Source: Pseudomonas sp. CFBP13508 (GTDB lineage Bacteria > Pseudomonadota > Gammaproteobacteria > Pseudomonadales > Pseudomonadaceae). Taken from it: a stretch of DNA of 64,000 bases. The stretch lies in contig NZ_QFZZ01000011.1 in the NCBI RefSeq assembly GCF_005233515.1, forward strand, positions 1 through 64,000, given 5' to 3'. Positions 7,908-15,466 of this stretch are shown here, piece after piece. A program made the translations under genes and the position numbers. Each line of letters starts with the position of its first letter. Position 1 is the first letter of the stretch. The notes under the pieces were generated by a model that saw only the letters and a list, made by a program, of their open reading frames with translations, was not told where the DNA came from and ran no database searches.

Positions 7908-8312
7908 TCAGGCCAGTTCGTCGAGCAGTTTGAGCAAGGTTTCGCGCTTCTCGGCACCGAGCCGGTCGATCAGCCGCTGTTGCGCCGCTTCCCACGCCGG
8001 CAATGCCGCTGCCAGCCGCTGCACGCCGGTTTCGGTGAGGCGCACGATACGGTTGCGCATGTCCTCGCCTTCGGCCAGCGCCACCAGACCTTCGCCCTCG
8101 AGCACGCGCAAGTTGCGCCCCAAGGTGCTGCGATCCAGCCCCATGGCCTCTGCCAGTTCGGAAATGCTCGGTTGCTCCAGTCGCTGCAGATTGCACAGCA
8201 GAGAATACTGGGCAACGTTGATCCCGAAGCCGTCGAGAGCGCCGTCGTAATGCCTGCTGACGCCACGCGCGGCGCGACGCAGGTTGGTGCACAAACACTG
8301 AGAAGGAAGCAT
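7908..8312 (-). CDS. MarR-family transcriptional regulator
   Basis: 134 residues. A winged helix-turn-helix occupies about residues 30-100 (VAQYSLLCNLQRLEQPSISELAEAMGLD, then the recognition helix RSTLGRNLRVLEGEGLV and the wing EGEDMRNRIVRLTETG). The terminal helices form the dimer interface. The target is likely the adjacent MFS gene and itself, through the paired palindromes. No Shine-Dalgarno is present: the ATG is 3 nt from the operator and at the predicted transcription start, so the mRNA may be leaderless. The ligand is unknown. Confidence 0.9.
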   Translation of the reverse strand: MLPSQCLCTNLRRAARGVSRHYDGALDGFGINVAQYSLLCNLQRLEQPSISELAEAMGLDRSTLGRNLRVLEGEGLVALAEGEDMRNRIVRLTETGVQRLAAALPAWEAAQQRLIDRLGAEKRETLLKLLDELA

Positions 8313-8315
8313 GAT

Positions 8316-8331
8316 GCGTGTATATACCCGC
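8316..8331. promoter_or_regulatory. putative MarR auto-operator
   Basis: Reads GCGTGTATATACCCGC on the plus strand, one base different from the perfect palindrome at 7871-7886. It overlaps the predicted -10 box of marR, which would allow autorepression. Confidence 0.72.
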
Positions 8332-8347
8332 GAGTGTGTTAAATCAA
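8319..8347 (-). promoter_or_regulatory. predicted marR promoter
   Basis: On the minus strand TTGATT (8347-8342) and TATACA (8324-8319) are 17 bp apart. The A of the marR ATG (8312) is 7 nt after the -10 box, so it could itself be the transcription start. Confidence 0.6.
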
Positions 8348-8394
8348 GTTACAGATGAGTTTACTCTGAACATCATTGTTGCCGGTGAGGCCGC

Positions 8395-8462
8395 CTTCGC
8401 GAGCAGGCTCGCTCCCACAGGGGATTGCATTTCGAAGGTGGGAGCGAGCCTGCTCGCGAAGG
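8395..8462. repeat. REPIN, short-spacer class
   Basis: Two inverted REP copies with ttcgcg at the outer ends and a 19-bp spacer. It lies between divergent/adjacent units, 26 bp after the cobS stop. Confidence 0.9.
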
Positions 8463-8487
8463 GGCCGGCATCATCTCCGCAAATCCT

Positions 8488-9210
8488 TCAGACCAAAGCG
8501 AGCCCCACCAACACCCCCATCTCCAGCAATTCCAGCAACGCCCCCGCCGTGTCCCCGGTAGCCCCGCCCAACCGCCGCATCATCAAACGCCGCAGCCAGA
8601 CAAACCCGACCAGCGAAATCAGCACCGCGCCGATACCCGCGATCAACACGCAGCCCAGCGCACTTACCCCCAGCACCCACCACCCCGCCTTACGCGGCAG
8701 ATGATCGGCCAGTGCCTGACCCAAGCCACCCGCACGCACATACGGCGTAGTCAGAAACAACCCCAACAGCGCCGCTCGCCCGAGCACCGGGACGATGATC
8801 AGCGCCAGGGTATGCCCTTGTTCGATCAACGTCAGCAGCGCGGCAAATTTGAGCAACAGAACCAGCACCAGCGTGACCACCGCAATCGGCCCGCTGCGCG
8901 GATCTTTCATGATCGTCAGCGTGCGCTCGCGATCACCAAAACCGCCGAGCCAGGCATCGGCGCTGTCGGCCAGGCCATCGAGATGCAGCGCGCCGCTGAG
9001 CAATACCCACACGGTCAGCAACAGCGCCGCATGCAGCAACAACGGCGCGCCGGCCAACAACAGATTCAACGCGAAGAGGATCAGCCCGAACAGCAATCCC
9101 ACCAGCGGATAAAACAGCAGCGAACGGCCGAGCTGGTGCGGCTCGGGCATGCCCGGCAGGCGAATCGGCAGGCTGCTGAGAAACTGCAAGGCGATCCACA
9201 GCGGCAACAT
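8488..9210 (-). CDS. cobS: adenosylcobinamide-GDP ribazoletransferase (cobalamin synthase)
   Basis: 240 residues. CobS joins adenosylcobinamide-GDP to alpha-ribazole (phosphate), the last assembly step of adenosylcobalamin, at the inner membrane. About six hydrophobic helices are visible, with the family motif GALHLDGLADSADAW near residues 70-85 and GGFGDRERTLTIMKDPRSGPIA after it; the acidic residues bind divalent metal. The start at 9210 is chosen because AAGGAAGG lies about 8 nt upstream and the cobC stop ends one base before it. Last gene of the cob operon, followed by a REPIN. Confidence 0.95.
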   Translation of the reverse strand: MLPLWIALQFLSSLPIRLPGMPEPHQLGRSLLFYPLVGLLFGLILFALNLLLAGAPLLLHAALLLTVWVLLSGALHLDGLADSADAWLGGFGDRERTLTIMKDPRSGPIAVVTLVLVLLLKFAALLTLIEQGHTLALIIVPVLGRAALLGLFLTTPYVRAGGLGQALADHLPRKAGWWVLGVSALGCVLIAGIGAVLISLVGFVWLRRLMMRRLGGATGDTAGALLELLEMGVLVGLALV

Positions 9211-9211
9211 C

Positions 9212-9787
9212 TCAGTGACCTTCCTTGAGCGCGCCATCAGCCTCGACCGTCAGCGCAAACAGCGCGCCGTGGCCGACCTCGACATTGAGCAACTGTTCGC
9301 GCGGCAGCCCTCGCGCCTGCGCCAGCAACAAACGCATCACGCCGCCGTGGCTGACCAGCAGAATCCGTTCGCCGGTGTAAGCCGCGTGCAATCGCGCGAC
9401 CGCCGCCAACACCCGCGCGGAAAACGCGCTCACCGGCTCTCCCTGCGGTGGCGTGAAGCCATAGGGATCAGCCCAGAACAGCCCCAGCGCTTCGGCATCC
9501 GTCTCCATCAATGCCGCCGCGCTCTGCCCTTCCCACGCGCCGAAATGCAGCTCTTGCAGATCCTTGTCCAGATGCACGGACAGGTTCAATTGCTCACCGA
9601 GTTCGGCGGCGAAGCGCGCGCAACGCTGCAATGGCGAACTGACGATGCGATCCCACGGCCCGCCGTCGATCACCGCCGCACGCATCTGCGTCCAGCCGTT
9701 TTCAGTCAGCGCATCGTCGAGGCTGCCGCGCAAGCCGCCGCCGAGTTCCGTTTCACCGTGGCGCAGCAGATCCAGGCGCAGGCTCAT
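9212..9787 (-). CDS. cobC: alpha-ribazole phosphatase-like histidine phosphatase
   Basis: 191 residues. Family members remove phosphate from alpha-ribazole-5'-phosphate or adenosylcobalamin-5'-phosphate in nucleotide-loop assembly. The phosphohistidine motif LLRHGETE places the catalytic His at residue 10, and LLVSHGGVMRLLL supplies the second His of the histidine-phosphatase fold. It overlaps cobT by an ATGA and is one base from cobS, so it is read in the operon. Confidence 0.92.
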   Translation of the reverse strand: MSLRLDLLRHGETELGGGLRGSLDDALTENGWTQMRAAVIDGGPWDRIVSSPLQRCARFAAELGEQLNLSVHLDKDLQELHFGAWEGQSAAALMETDAEALGLFWADPYGFTPPQGEPVSAFSARVLAAVARLHAAYTGERILLVSHGGVMRLLLAQARGLPREQLLNVEVGHGALFALTVEADGALKEGH

Positions 9788-10839
9788 GCCGGGCGATCCG
9801 CCACGGCCGCTTCGGCGAACGTCGCCATTTGTCCGTGCAGGTCACACGCCAGGCGCAACAACGGCACTGCCAACGCCGCGCCACTGCCCTCGCCCAGACG
9901 CAAGCCGAGCTCCAGCAGCGGCTCGGCGCTCAAGGTTTCCAGCACATGGCGATGGCCCGGCTCGGCACCGCGATGGCCGAACAACAGCCACTCGCGACAG
10001 GCCGGATTCAAGCGCACCGCGACCAGAGCCGCGACCGTGCAGATGAAGCCGTCGACCAGCACCGCAATGCCTTCCTGCGCGCAGGCCAGATAGGCGCCGA
10101 CCAACGCGGCAATCTCGAACCCGCCGAGATTGAACAGCGTCTGCAAGGCATCGCCACGCTGCGCGGCATGCAGCGCCAGAGCGCGTTCGATGACGTGCGC
10201 CTTGTGGCTGACGCCAGCGGCATTCAGCCCGGTGCCGGGACCAGTCAGGTGCGCCACCGGGCAATCGAGCAAGGCACAGGCCAGCGCACTGGCCGCCGTG
10301 GTATTGCCGATGCCCATCTCGCCGCCGATGAACAACTGGGTGCCGGCGGCTTTCGCGCGCAAGACGCTGTCGCGACCGGCCTGCAAGGCCGATTCGCCCT
10401 GCGCCTGAGTCATCGCTGCGCCCTGAGCGAAGTTCGCCGTTCCCGCGCCGATGTTCAGATGGCGCACGCCGGGCAGATTCAGCGCCGGATTCACCGTGCC
10501 CAGATCGACCACTTCCAGCTGCGCGCCGAGCTGACGCGCCAGCACGCTGATCGCCGCGCCGCCGCTGACAAAGTTGAGCAGCATCTGCCCGGTAACTTCT
10601 TGCGGATAAGCCGATACGCCTTCGGCTACCACGCCATGGTCGCCAGCGAAAATCGCGATCCAGACTTGATCCAGCGTTGGCTTGAGCTGACCTTGCAGAC
10701 CGGCCAGTTGCACGGCCACCGATTCAAGGCGCCCCAGCGAACCGGCCGGTTTGGTGAGTTGCTGCTGGCGCTCGGTCGCTTGCGCGATGATGTCCGAGTT
10801 CACGGTGTTGCACGGGTTCAGCCACCAGGTCGGGCTCAT
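9784..10839 (-). CDS. cobT: nicotinate-nucleotide-dimethylbenzimidazole phosphoribosyltransferase
   Basis: 351 residues. CobT makes alpha-ribazole-5'-phosphate from nicotinate mononucleotide and 5,6-dimethylbenzimidazole, the product of BluB encoded upstream. Visible motifs are TKPAGSLGRLE near the N-terminus, FAGDHGV, IGGEMGIGNTTAASAL and GPGTGLNAAGVSHK. Glu317 in LGEGSGAALA corresponds to the catalytic base known for this family. The start at 10839 overlaps the cobU stop by ATGA; the in-frame extension to 10926 lies inside cobU and is rejected. Confidence 0.95.
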   Translation of the reverse strand: MSPTWWLNPCNTVNSDIIAQATERQQQLTKPAGSLGRLESVAVQLAGLQGQLKPTLDQVWIAIFAGDHGVVAEGVSAYPQEVTGQMLLNFVSGGAAISVLARQLGAQLEVVDLGTVNPALNLPGVRHLNIGAGTANFAQGAAMTQAQGESALQAGRDSVLRAKAAGTQLFIGGEMGIGNTTAASALACALLDCPVAHLTGPGTGLNAAGVSHKAHVIERALALHAAQRGDALQTLFNLGGFEIAALVGAYLACAQEGIAVLVDGFICTVAALVAVRLNPACREWLLFGHRGAEPGHRHVLETLSAEPLLELGLRLGEGSGAALAVPLLRLACDLHGQMATFAEAAVADRPA

Positions 10840-11357
10840 AACGCAGGTCCTTTCAAAGTCAGGGGCAGGCCGGCAACAGTCAGGACAACTCGCTGACAAC
10901 GCTCGGCCAGAGCTTGATGCAGCCAACCGGCTTCATCGACATAGCGGCGGGTCAATTCGCCCAGCGGCACGACACCCATTCCGGTCTCGTTGCTGACAAA
11001 AATGATTTCACCCGGCAACGACGCCAGGCAATCGAGCAAGGCTTCACGCTCGGCGGCGAGACGTTCGGCGTCGTCGAGCATCAGCAGATTGGTCAGCCAC
11101 AGGGTCAGGCAATCGACCAGCAGGCAGCGCTCGGCGCCGGCGGATTCGCGCAGCACGCGGGCCAGTTCCAGCGGCTCTTCGATCAACGCCCATTGCGCCG
11201 GGCGGCGTGCGCGGTGATGGGCGACGCGTTGATTCATTTCGCCGTCCAGCGGTTGGCTGGTGGCGATGTAAGTCACCGCCAGATGGCTGTCACTGGCGAG
11301 TTTTTCCGCCAGACGACTCTTGCCGGAGCGGGCGCCGCCGAGGATCAGTTGGAGCAT
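10836..11357 (-). CDS. cobU: adenosylcobinamide kinase / adenosylcobinamide-phosphate guanylyltransferase
   Basis: 173 residues. This bifunctional enzyme (CobU/CobP) phosphorylates adenosylcobinamide and then transfers GMP. The P-loop GGARSGKS is at residues 7-14. The guanylylated His is one of the pair in VAHHRARRP (residues 47-48). VDCLTLWLTNLL and FVSNETGMGVVP are further family blocks. The ATG at 11357 is the conserved start (MLQLILGG); the extension upstream runs towards a REPIN. A REPIN separates it from cobQ. Confidence 0.95.
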   Translation of the reverse strand: MLQLILGGARSGKSRLAEKLASDSHLAVTYIATSQPLDGEMNQRVAHHRARRPAQWALIEEPLELARVLRESAGAERCLLVDCLTLWLTNLLMLDDAERLAAEREALLDCLASLPGEIIFVSNETGMGVVPLGELTRRYVDEAGWLHQALAERCQRVVLTVAGLPLTLKGPAL

Positions 11358-11394
11358 GGGTTCATCCAAAAATGTGTGGTGAGGCAACCGGCCC

Positions 11395-11461
11395 CTTCGC
11401 GAGCAGGCTCGCTCCCACCGTTGATCGCATTTCCCTGTGGGAGCGAGCCTGCTCGCGAAGA
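11395..11461. repeat. REPIN between cobQ and cobU
   Basis: Inverted REP pair with an 18-bp spacer, inside the cob operon. It makes the only sizeable gap among the downstream cob genes, and its hairpin could affect mRNA stability there. Confidence 0.9.
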
Positions 11462-11477
11462 GGCCAGCCCGGACAAC

Positions 11478-12929
11478 TCAAATCCCACAGAGCTGACGCA
11501 ACAGCCCGGTATCCAGATGCTTCTCCACCAGATCCGCCAGCCGTTCGATGTCGCGTTCGCGCAAGCCGTGGTAATCGACTTCCTGCACATCACTCAACCC
11601 GGCCCAGCGCAGCAACGCCGCACTTGCCTCGGGGGATTCGAACAAGCCATGCAGATAGGTGCCGAACACCTGGCCATCGGCACTTTGCGCGCCATCGCAA
11701 CGACCGTCGTCCAGATGCACCGCCGGGTTTTCCAGTGCCGGCCCGCTGGTCACGCCAGCATGGATTTCATAACCAATGACTGCGGCGTTTTCCAACGCCA
11801 ACCGCCCGCGCACGTTGCGCAGTTGCTTCTCGGCTTCGAGCTGCGTTTCGAACGCCAGCAGACCCAGCCCCGCGCTGGAGCCGGCAGCGCCTTCCAGCCC
11901 GAGCGGGTCGTGCACCTGCTCGCCGAGCATCTGCAGACCGCCGCAAATCCCCAGCAGCTTGCCGCCGTAGCGCAGATGCCGATTGATCGCCGCGTCCCAA
12001 CCGTTGGCGCGCAGATAAGCCAGATCACTGCGCACGCTTTTCGAGCCCGGCAGGATGATCAGGTCGGCGGCGGGAATCGCCTGCCCCGGGCCGACAAATT
12101 GCAGATCCACCTGCGGATGCAGACGCAGCGGGTCGAAGTCGGTGTGATTGCTGATGCGCGGCAGCACCGGCACCACCACTTTCAACACCTGCTCGGCCTT
12201 GTCGGTCTGGCGTTGGTCGATGCCGTCCTCGGCTTCAAGGTGCAGATCCATCACGTACGGCAACACGCCGACCACCGTTTTGCCGGTGCGTTGTTCCAGC
12301 CAGTCGAGGCCCGGTTGCAACAAGGCGATATCGCCGCGAAAGCGGTTAATGATGAAGCCTTTGACCCGCGCCTGTTCACTCGGCGAAAGCAATTCCAGGG
12401 TACCGACCAGATGCGCAAACACGCCGCCGCGATTGATGTCGGCGATCAGCAGCACCGGGCAATCCACCGCTTCGGCAAAGCCCATGTTGGCAATGTCGCC
12501 GGCGCGCAGATTGATCTCCGCCGGCGAACCGGCGCCTTCGACCATTACCAGCGGATACGCAGCGCTGAGTCGCTCGTGCGAGGCGAGCACCGCTTGCATC
12601 GCGATGGCCTTGTAATCGTGATAGGCGACGGCGTTCATCGTCGTCACCGCGCGGCCATGAATGATCACTTGCGCGCCAGTGTCGCTGTTGGGTTTGAGCA
12701 GCACCGGGTTCATGTCGGTGTGCGGCTCGAGACCGGCCGCTTGCGCCTGCACTGCCTGCGCGCGGCCGATCTCGCCGCCGTCAGCGGTGACTGCGCTGTT
12801 GAGCGCCATGTTCTGCGGTTTGAACGGCACCACCGCCACGCCCTGGCGAGTGGCCCAGCGGCACAACGCGGTCACCAATGTGCTTTTGCCGGCATCGGAC
12901 GTGGTGCCTTGCACCATCAGAGTGGTCAT
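11478..12929 (-). CDS. cobQ: cobyric acid synthase (adenosylcobyric acid synthase)
   Basis: 483 residues. CobQ amidates four side chains of adenosylcobyrinic acid a,c-diamide using glutamine and ATP. An N-terminal dethiobiotin-synthetase-like ATPase domain begins MVQGTTSDAGKSTLVTAL (P-loop about residues 7-16) and contains KPQNMALNSAVT. The C-terminal class-I glutamine amidotransferase-like domain has LLGICGGLQMLGEQ with the nucleophile Cys near residue 330 and a late His (GTYLHGLFES). The start at 12929 overlaps the cobD stop by ATGA; the longer frame to 13259 is only the antisense or out-of-frame part of cobD. Confidence 0.96.
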   Translation of the reverse strand: MTTLMVQGTTSDAGKSTLVTALCRWATRQGVAVVPFKPQNMALNSAVTADGGEIGRAQAVQAQAAGLEPHTDMNPVLLKPNSDTGAQVIIHGRAVTTMNAVAYHDYKAIAMQAVLASHERLSAAYPLVMVEGAGSPAEINLRAGDIANMGFAEAVDCPVLLIADINRGGVFAHLVGTLELLSPSEQARVKGFIINRFRGDIALLQPGLDWLEQRTGKTVVGVLPYVMDLHLEAEDGIDQRQTDKAEQVLKVVVPVLPRISNHTDFDPLRLHPQVDLQFVGPGQAIPAADLIILPGSKSVRSDLAYLRANGWDAAINRHLRYGGKLLGICGGLQMLGEQVHDPLGLEGAAGSSAGLGLLAFETQLEAEKQLRNVRGRLALENAAVIGYEIHAGVTSGPALENPAVHLDDGRCDGAQSADGQVFGTYLHGLFESPEASAALLRWAGLSDVQEVDYHGLRERDIERLADLVEKHLDTGLLRQLCGI

Positions 12930-13918
12930 GGATTGTCCTTGGCGAAAGCTTGCAAAGCCTGTTCGAGACGCAGCTCTTGCGCGGCATCGGCCGGCAGGCC
13001 GAAACGTACACTGCTGTTGTGGCTGAACAGGCGCAGGAGGATGCCGCGCCGGGCGAGGAATTCGTGCAGCGCTTCGGCGTGCTCGGTGATCAGCCACTGA
13101 AACAGCGCGCAGCCACCCTGCGGTGCAAAACCGCAACGGGTCAGCAGCGCCGCCAACCGTTCGCTCGCTTCGTCGCTGCGAATCCGCTGACGGGTATGGC
13201 CCTCGGTGTCTTGCAGGCACGCCGTACCGAGCACTCGCGTCGGCCCGCTCACCGCCCACGGCCCGACCTGTTCGGCGAGCAGTTTGAGCAACTTGCGTTC
13301 GGCCAGAACGAAACCGAGGCGCACCCCGGCCAGACCGAAAAACTTACCGAACGAACGCAACACCACCAGCCCGACCTGATGCGCATAGGGCGCCAGGCTC
13401 AGTTGCGGCGTGGTGTCCATGAACGCTTCATCGACCACCAGCCAGCCGCCGCGTTGCGCCAGCCGCGCATGCCAGTCGAGCAGGCGTGCCGGGGTCAGGC
13501 TGAGGCCGGTCGGATTGTTCGGATTGACCACCACCAGCACATCAAGACTGTCGAGAAAGAACTCGACTTCCTGCTCGAGCACTTCACGGACGATGTAACC
13601 GCTGCGCCGCCAGGCTTCGGCATGCTCGGCATAGCACGGCGACAACACGCCGACCTTGCCGGCCCGGCGCAGACGCGGCAGCAACTGGATGGCCATTTGC
13701 GAGCCGGCCACCGGCAACACCTGCGCGGCGCCGTAGTAATCGCAGGCGGCCTGTTCCAGACCGTCGTCGCTTTCCGGCAAGCGCGCCCAGGCGCGTAGCG
13801 GGATCTCCGGGATCGGGAACGGCCACGGCGCGAGGCCGCTGGACAGGTCAAGCCAGTCGGCCTCGGCGATCCCGTAATCGAGTGCAGCCTTGCGCAGCCG
13901 GCCACCGTGCTCAAGCAT
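12926..13918 (-). CDS. cobD: threonine-phosphate decarboxylase (PLP enzyme)
   Basis: 330 residues. CobD-type enzymes (named CobC in the aerobic P. denitrificans scheme) make (R)-1-amino-2-propanol phosphate for the aminopropanol arm. It is a fold-type I PLP enzyme: NPNNPTGLS binds the cofactor, VVDEAFMD holds the PLP-pyridine Asp, and SFGKFFGLAGVRLGF carries the Schiff-base Lys near residue 193. It overlaps cobQ by 4 bp and the upstream cbiB by 8 bp. Confidence 0.94.
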   Translation of the reverse strand: MLEHGGRLRKAALDYGIAEADWLDLSSGLAPWPFPIPEIPLRAWARLPESDDGLEQAACDYYGAAQVLPVAGSQMAIQLLPRLRRAGKVGVLSPCYAEHAEAWRRSGYIVREVLEQEVEFFLDSLDVLVVVNPNNPTGLSLTPARLLDWHARLAQRGGWLVVDEAFMDTTPQLSLAPYAHQVGLVVLRSFGKFFGLAGVRLGFVLAERKLLKLLAEQVGPWAVSGPTRVLGTACLQDTEGHTRQRIRSDEASERLAALLTRCGFAPQGGCALFQWLITEHAEALHEFLARRGILLRLFSHNSSVRFGLPADAAQELRLEQALQAFAKDNP

Positions 13919-14819
13919 AAAATTCCGCCCCCAGGCAAAGCATCAGCAGCCACAACCATACGCCGCGCTGGACCAATTGCCAGCCACGCTCGATGGAATC
14001 GGCATCGGCCGGCGCACCTTCGCCCAGTTGCGGGCGCTCATGCAGTTCGCCGTGATAGATCGCCGGGCCACCCAACTCGACGCCCAGCGCACCGGCACCG
14101 GCCGCCATCACCGGGCCGGCGTTGGGGCTGTCCCACTGCGGCGCCTGGGTGCGCCAGCATTTGAGCGCGAGGCGGGTTTTGCCCAGTAGCGCGTAGGTCA
14201 ACGCCACCAGACGCGCAGGAATGTAGTTCAACACGTCGTCGATTTTCGCCGCCGCCCAGCCGAAACGCTCGAAGCGTTCGTTGCGATAACCCCACATCGC
14301 ATCGAGGGTATTGCTCAAGCGATACAGGACCACGCCCGGCGCGCCGGCGACGACAAACCAGAACAGCGCAGCGAACACCGCATCGCTGCCGTTCTCCAGC
14401 ACCGACTCAGTCGCGGCGCGGGCAACCGCAGTGCCGTCGAGTTCATCGGTCTGGCGGCTGACCAGATAACCGACACGCTTGCGCGCCTCGTCCAGATCAT
14501 CGGCGCGCAACGCCGCCGCAACCGGCGCAACATGTTCGCCGAGGCTGCGCATGCCGAGGGCGCAATACAACGCGAGAATCTCGACAATCCAGCCGACATA
14601 AGGCGCCCAGGAAAATGCCGTGGCGAGCAAGGTCAGCGGCAGTACCGCGAGCACCCACGCGGTCACGCCATGGCTGCGCCAGCCACGGCCGCCGGCGTTG
14701 AAGCGTTGCTCGATGCGCCCGGCAAAATTGCCGAACGCCACCAGCGGATGCCAGCGTTTCGGTTCACCGAGCAGCGCATCCAGCGCTACTGCGGCGACAC
14801 TCAGCAACGCCACACTCAT
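13911..14819 (-). CDS. cbiB: adenosylcobinamide-phosphate synthase
   Basis: 302 residues, integral membrane protein (CbiB; also called CobD in aerobic nomenclature). It attaches the aminopropanol arm to adenosylcobyric acid. Visible family blocks are DALLGEPKRWHPLVAFGNF at the N-terminus, YLVSRQTDELDGTAVARAATESVLENGSDAVFAALFWF in the middle, and DVLNYIPARL further on. The gene overlaps both neighbours, cobD (8 bp) and bluB (4 bp). Confidence 0.94.
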   Translation of the reverse strand: MSVALLSVAAVALDALLGEPKRWHPLVAFGNFAGRIEQRFNAGGRGWRSHGVTAWVLAVLPLTLLATAFSWAPYVGWIVEILALYCALGMRSLGEHVAPVAAALRADDLDEARKRVGYLVSRQTDELDGTAVARAATESVLENGSDAVFAALFWFVVAGAPGVVLYRLSNTLDAMWGYRNERFERFGWAAAKIDDVLNYIPARLVALTYALLGKTRLALKCWRTQAPQWDSPNAGPVMAAGAGALGVELGGPAIYHGELHERPQLGEGAPADADSIERGWQLVQRGVWLWLLMLCLGAEFYA

Positions 14820-15466
14820 TGACTCACTCCCCAGTAATTTTCGTACAGCAGCTCGTTGAGCGGCCGCGCCTGCGCCCAGCCTTCAAGTACCAGCATCGGC
14901 GCCGGATAGAATTCCCTGACCGGGCCCAGACACAACACCGCCAGCGGTTTCGCACCGGCCGGCAACTTGAGCAAATCCGCCAAGGCTTGCGGTTCGAACA
15001 GCGAGACCCAGCCCATGCCCAGGCCCTCGGCACGGGAGGCCAGCCACAGATTCTGGATCGCGCAGGACAACGAGGCCATGTCCATTTCCGGCAACGTGCG
15101 CCGACCGAAAATGTGTTTTTCGCGATCGTCCATCAGCGCCGCGACCAGCACCTCAGCGCAGTCGTTGATGCCTTCGACCTTGAGCTGCATGAACTCATCG
15201 CTGCGCTCGCCAAGGGCTTCGGCGGTGCGGATGCGCTCTTCTTCCACCAGATCGCGGATCTGCCCGCGCAGAGCACGATCGCTTATACGGATGAAGCGCC
15301 ACGGCTGCATCAGGCCGACGCTCGGCGCTTGATGAGCAGCTTCGAGCAGACGGCGCAGCAGCTGCGGTTCGACGCTGCCGCCGGTGAAGTGGCGCATGTC
15401 GCGGCGTTCGGCGATGGCTTTGTAGACCGCTGCGCGTTCGGCTTCGGAGAATGTATTGTCGGTCAT
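14816..15466 (-). CDS. bluB: 5,6-dimethylbenzimidazole synthase
   Basis: 216 residues. BluB is a flavin-destructase of the nitroreductase fold that cuts FMNH2 with oxygen to give the lower ligand DMB. Motifs: AIAERRDMRHFTGG near the N-terminus, HQAPSVGLMQPWRFI, and DMASLSCAIQNLWLASRAEGLGMGWVS. Its presence indicates aerobic DMB-cobalamin synthesis and feeds cobT. The start ATG lies immediately after a REPIN arm and overlaps the cobB stop (ATGA). The nearest Shine-Dalgarno-like bases, AAAGGG, belong to the REP edge. Confidence 0.95.
   Translation of the reverse strand: MTDNTFSEAERAAVYKAIAERRDMRHFTGGSVEPQLLRRLLEAAHQAPSVGLMQPWRFIRISDRALRGQIRDLVEEERIRTAEALGERSDEFMQLKVEGINDCAEVLVAALMDDREKHIFGRRTLPEMDMASLSCAIQNLWLASRAEGLGMGWVSLFEPQALADLLKLPAGAKPLAVLCLGPVREFYPAPMLVLEGWAQARPLNELLYENYWGVSQ

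Noticed and set aside
10914..13100. 728-codon plus-strand ORF opposite cobU, cobQ and cobD
   Set aside because: Spans three minus-strand genes and a REPIN; no domain, so an artefact of composition.
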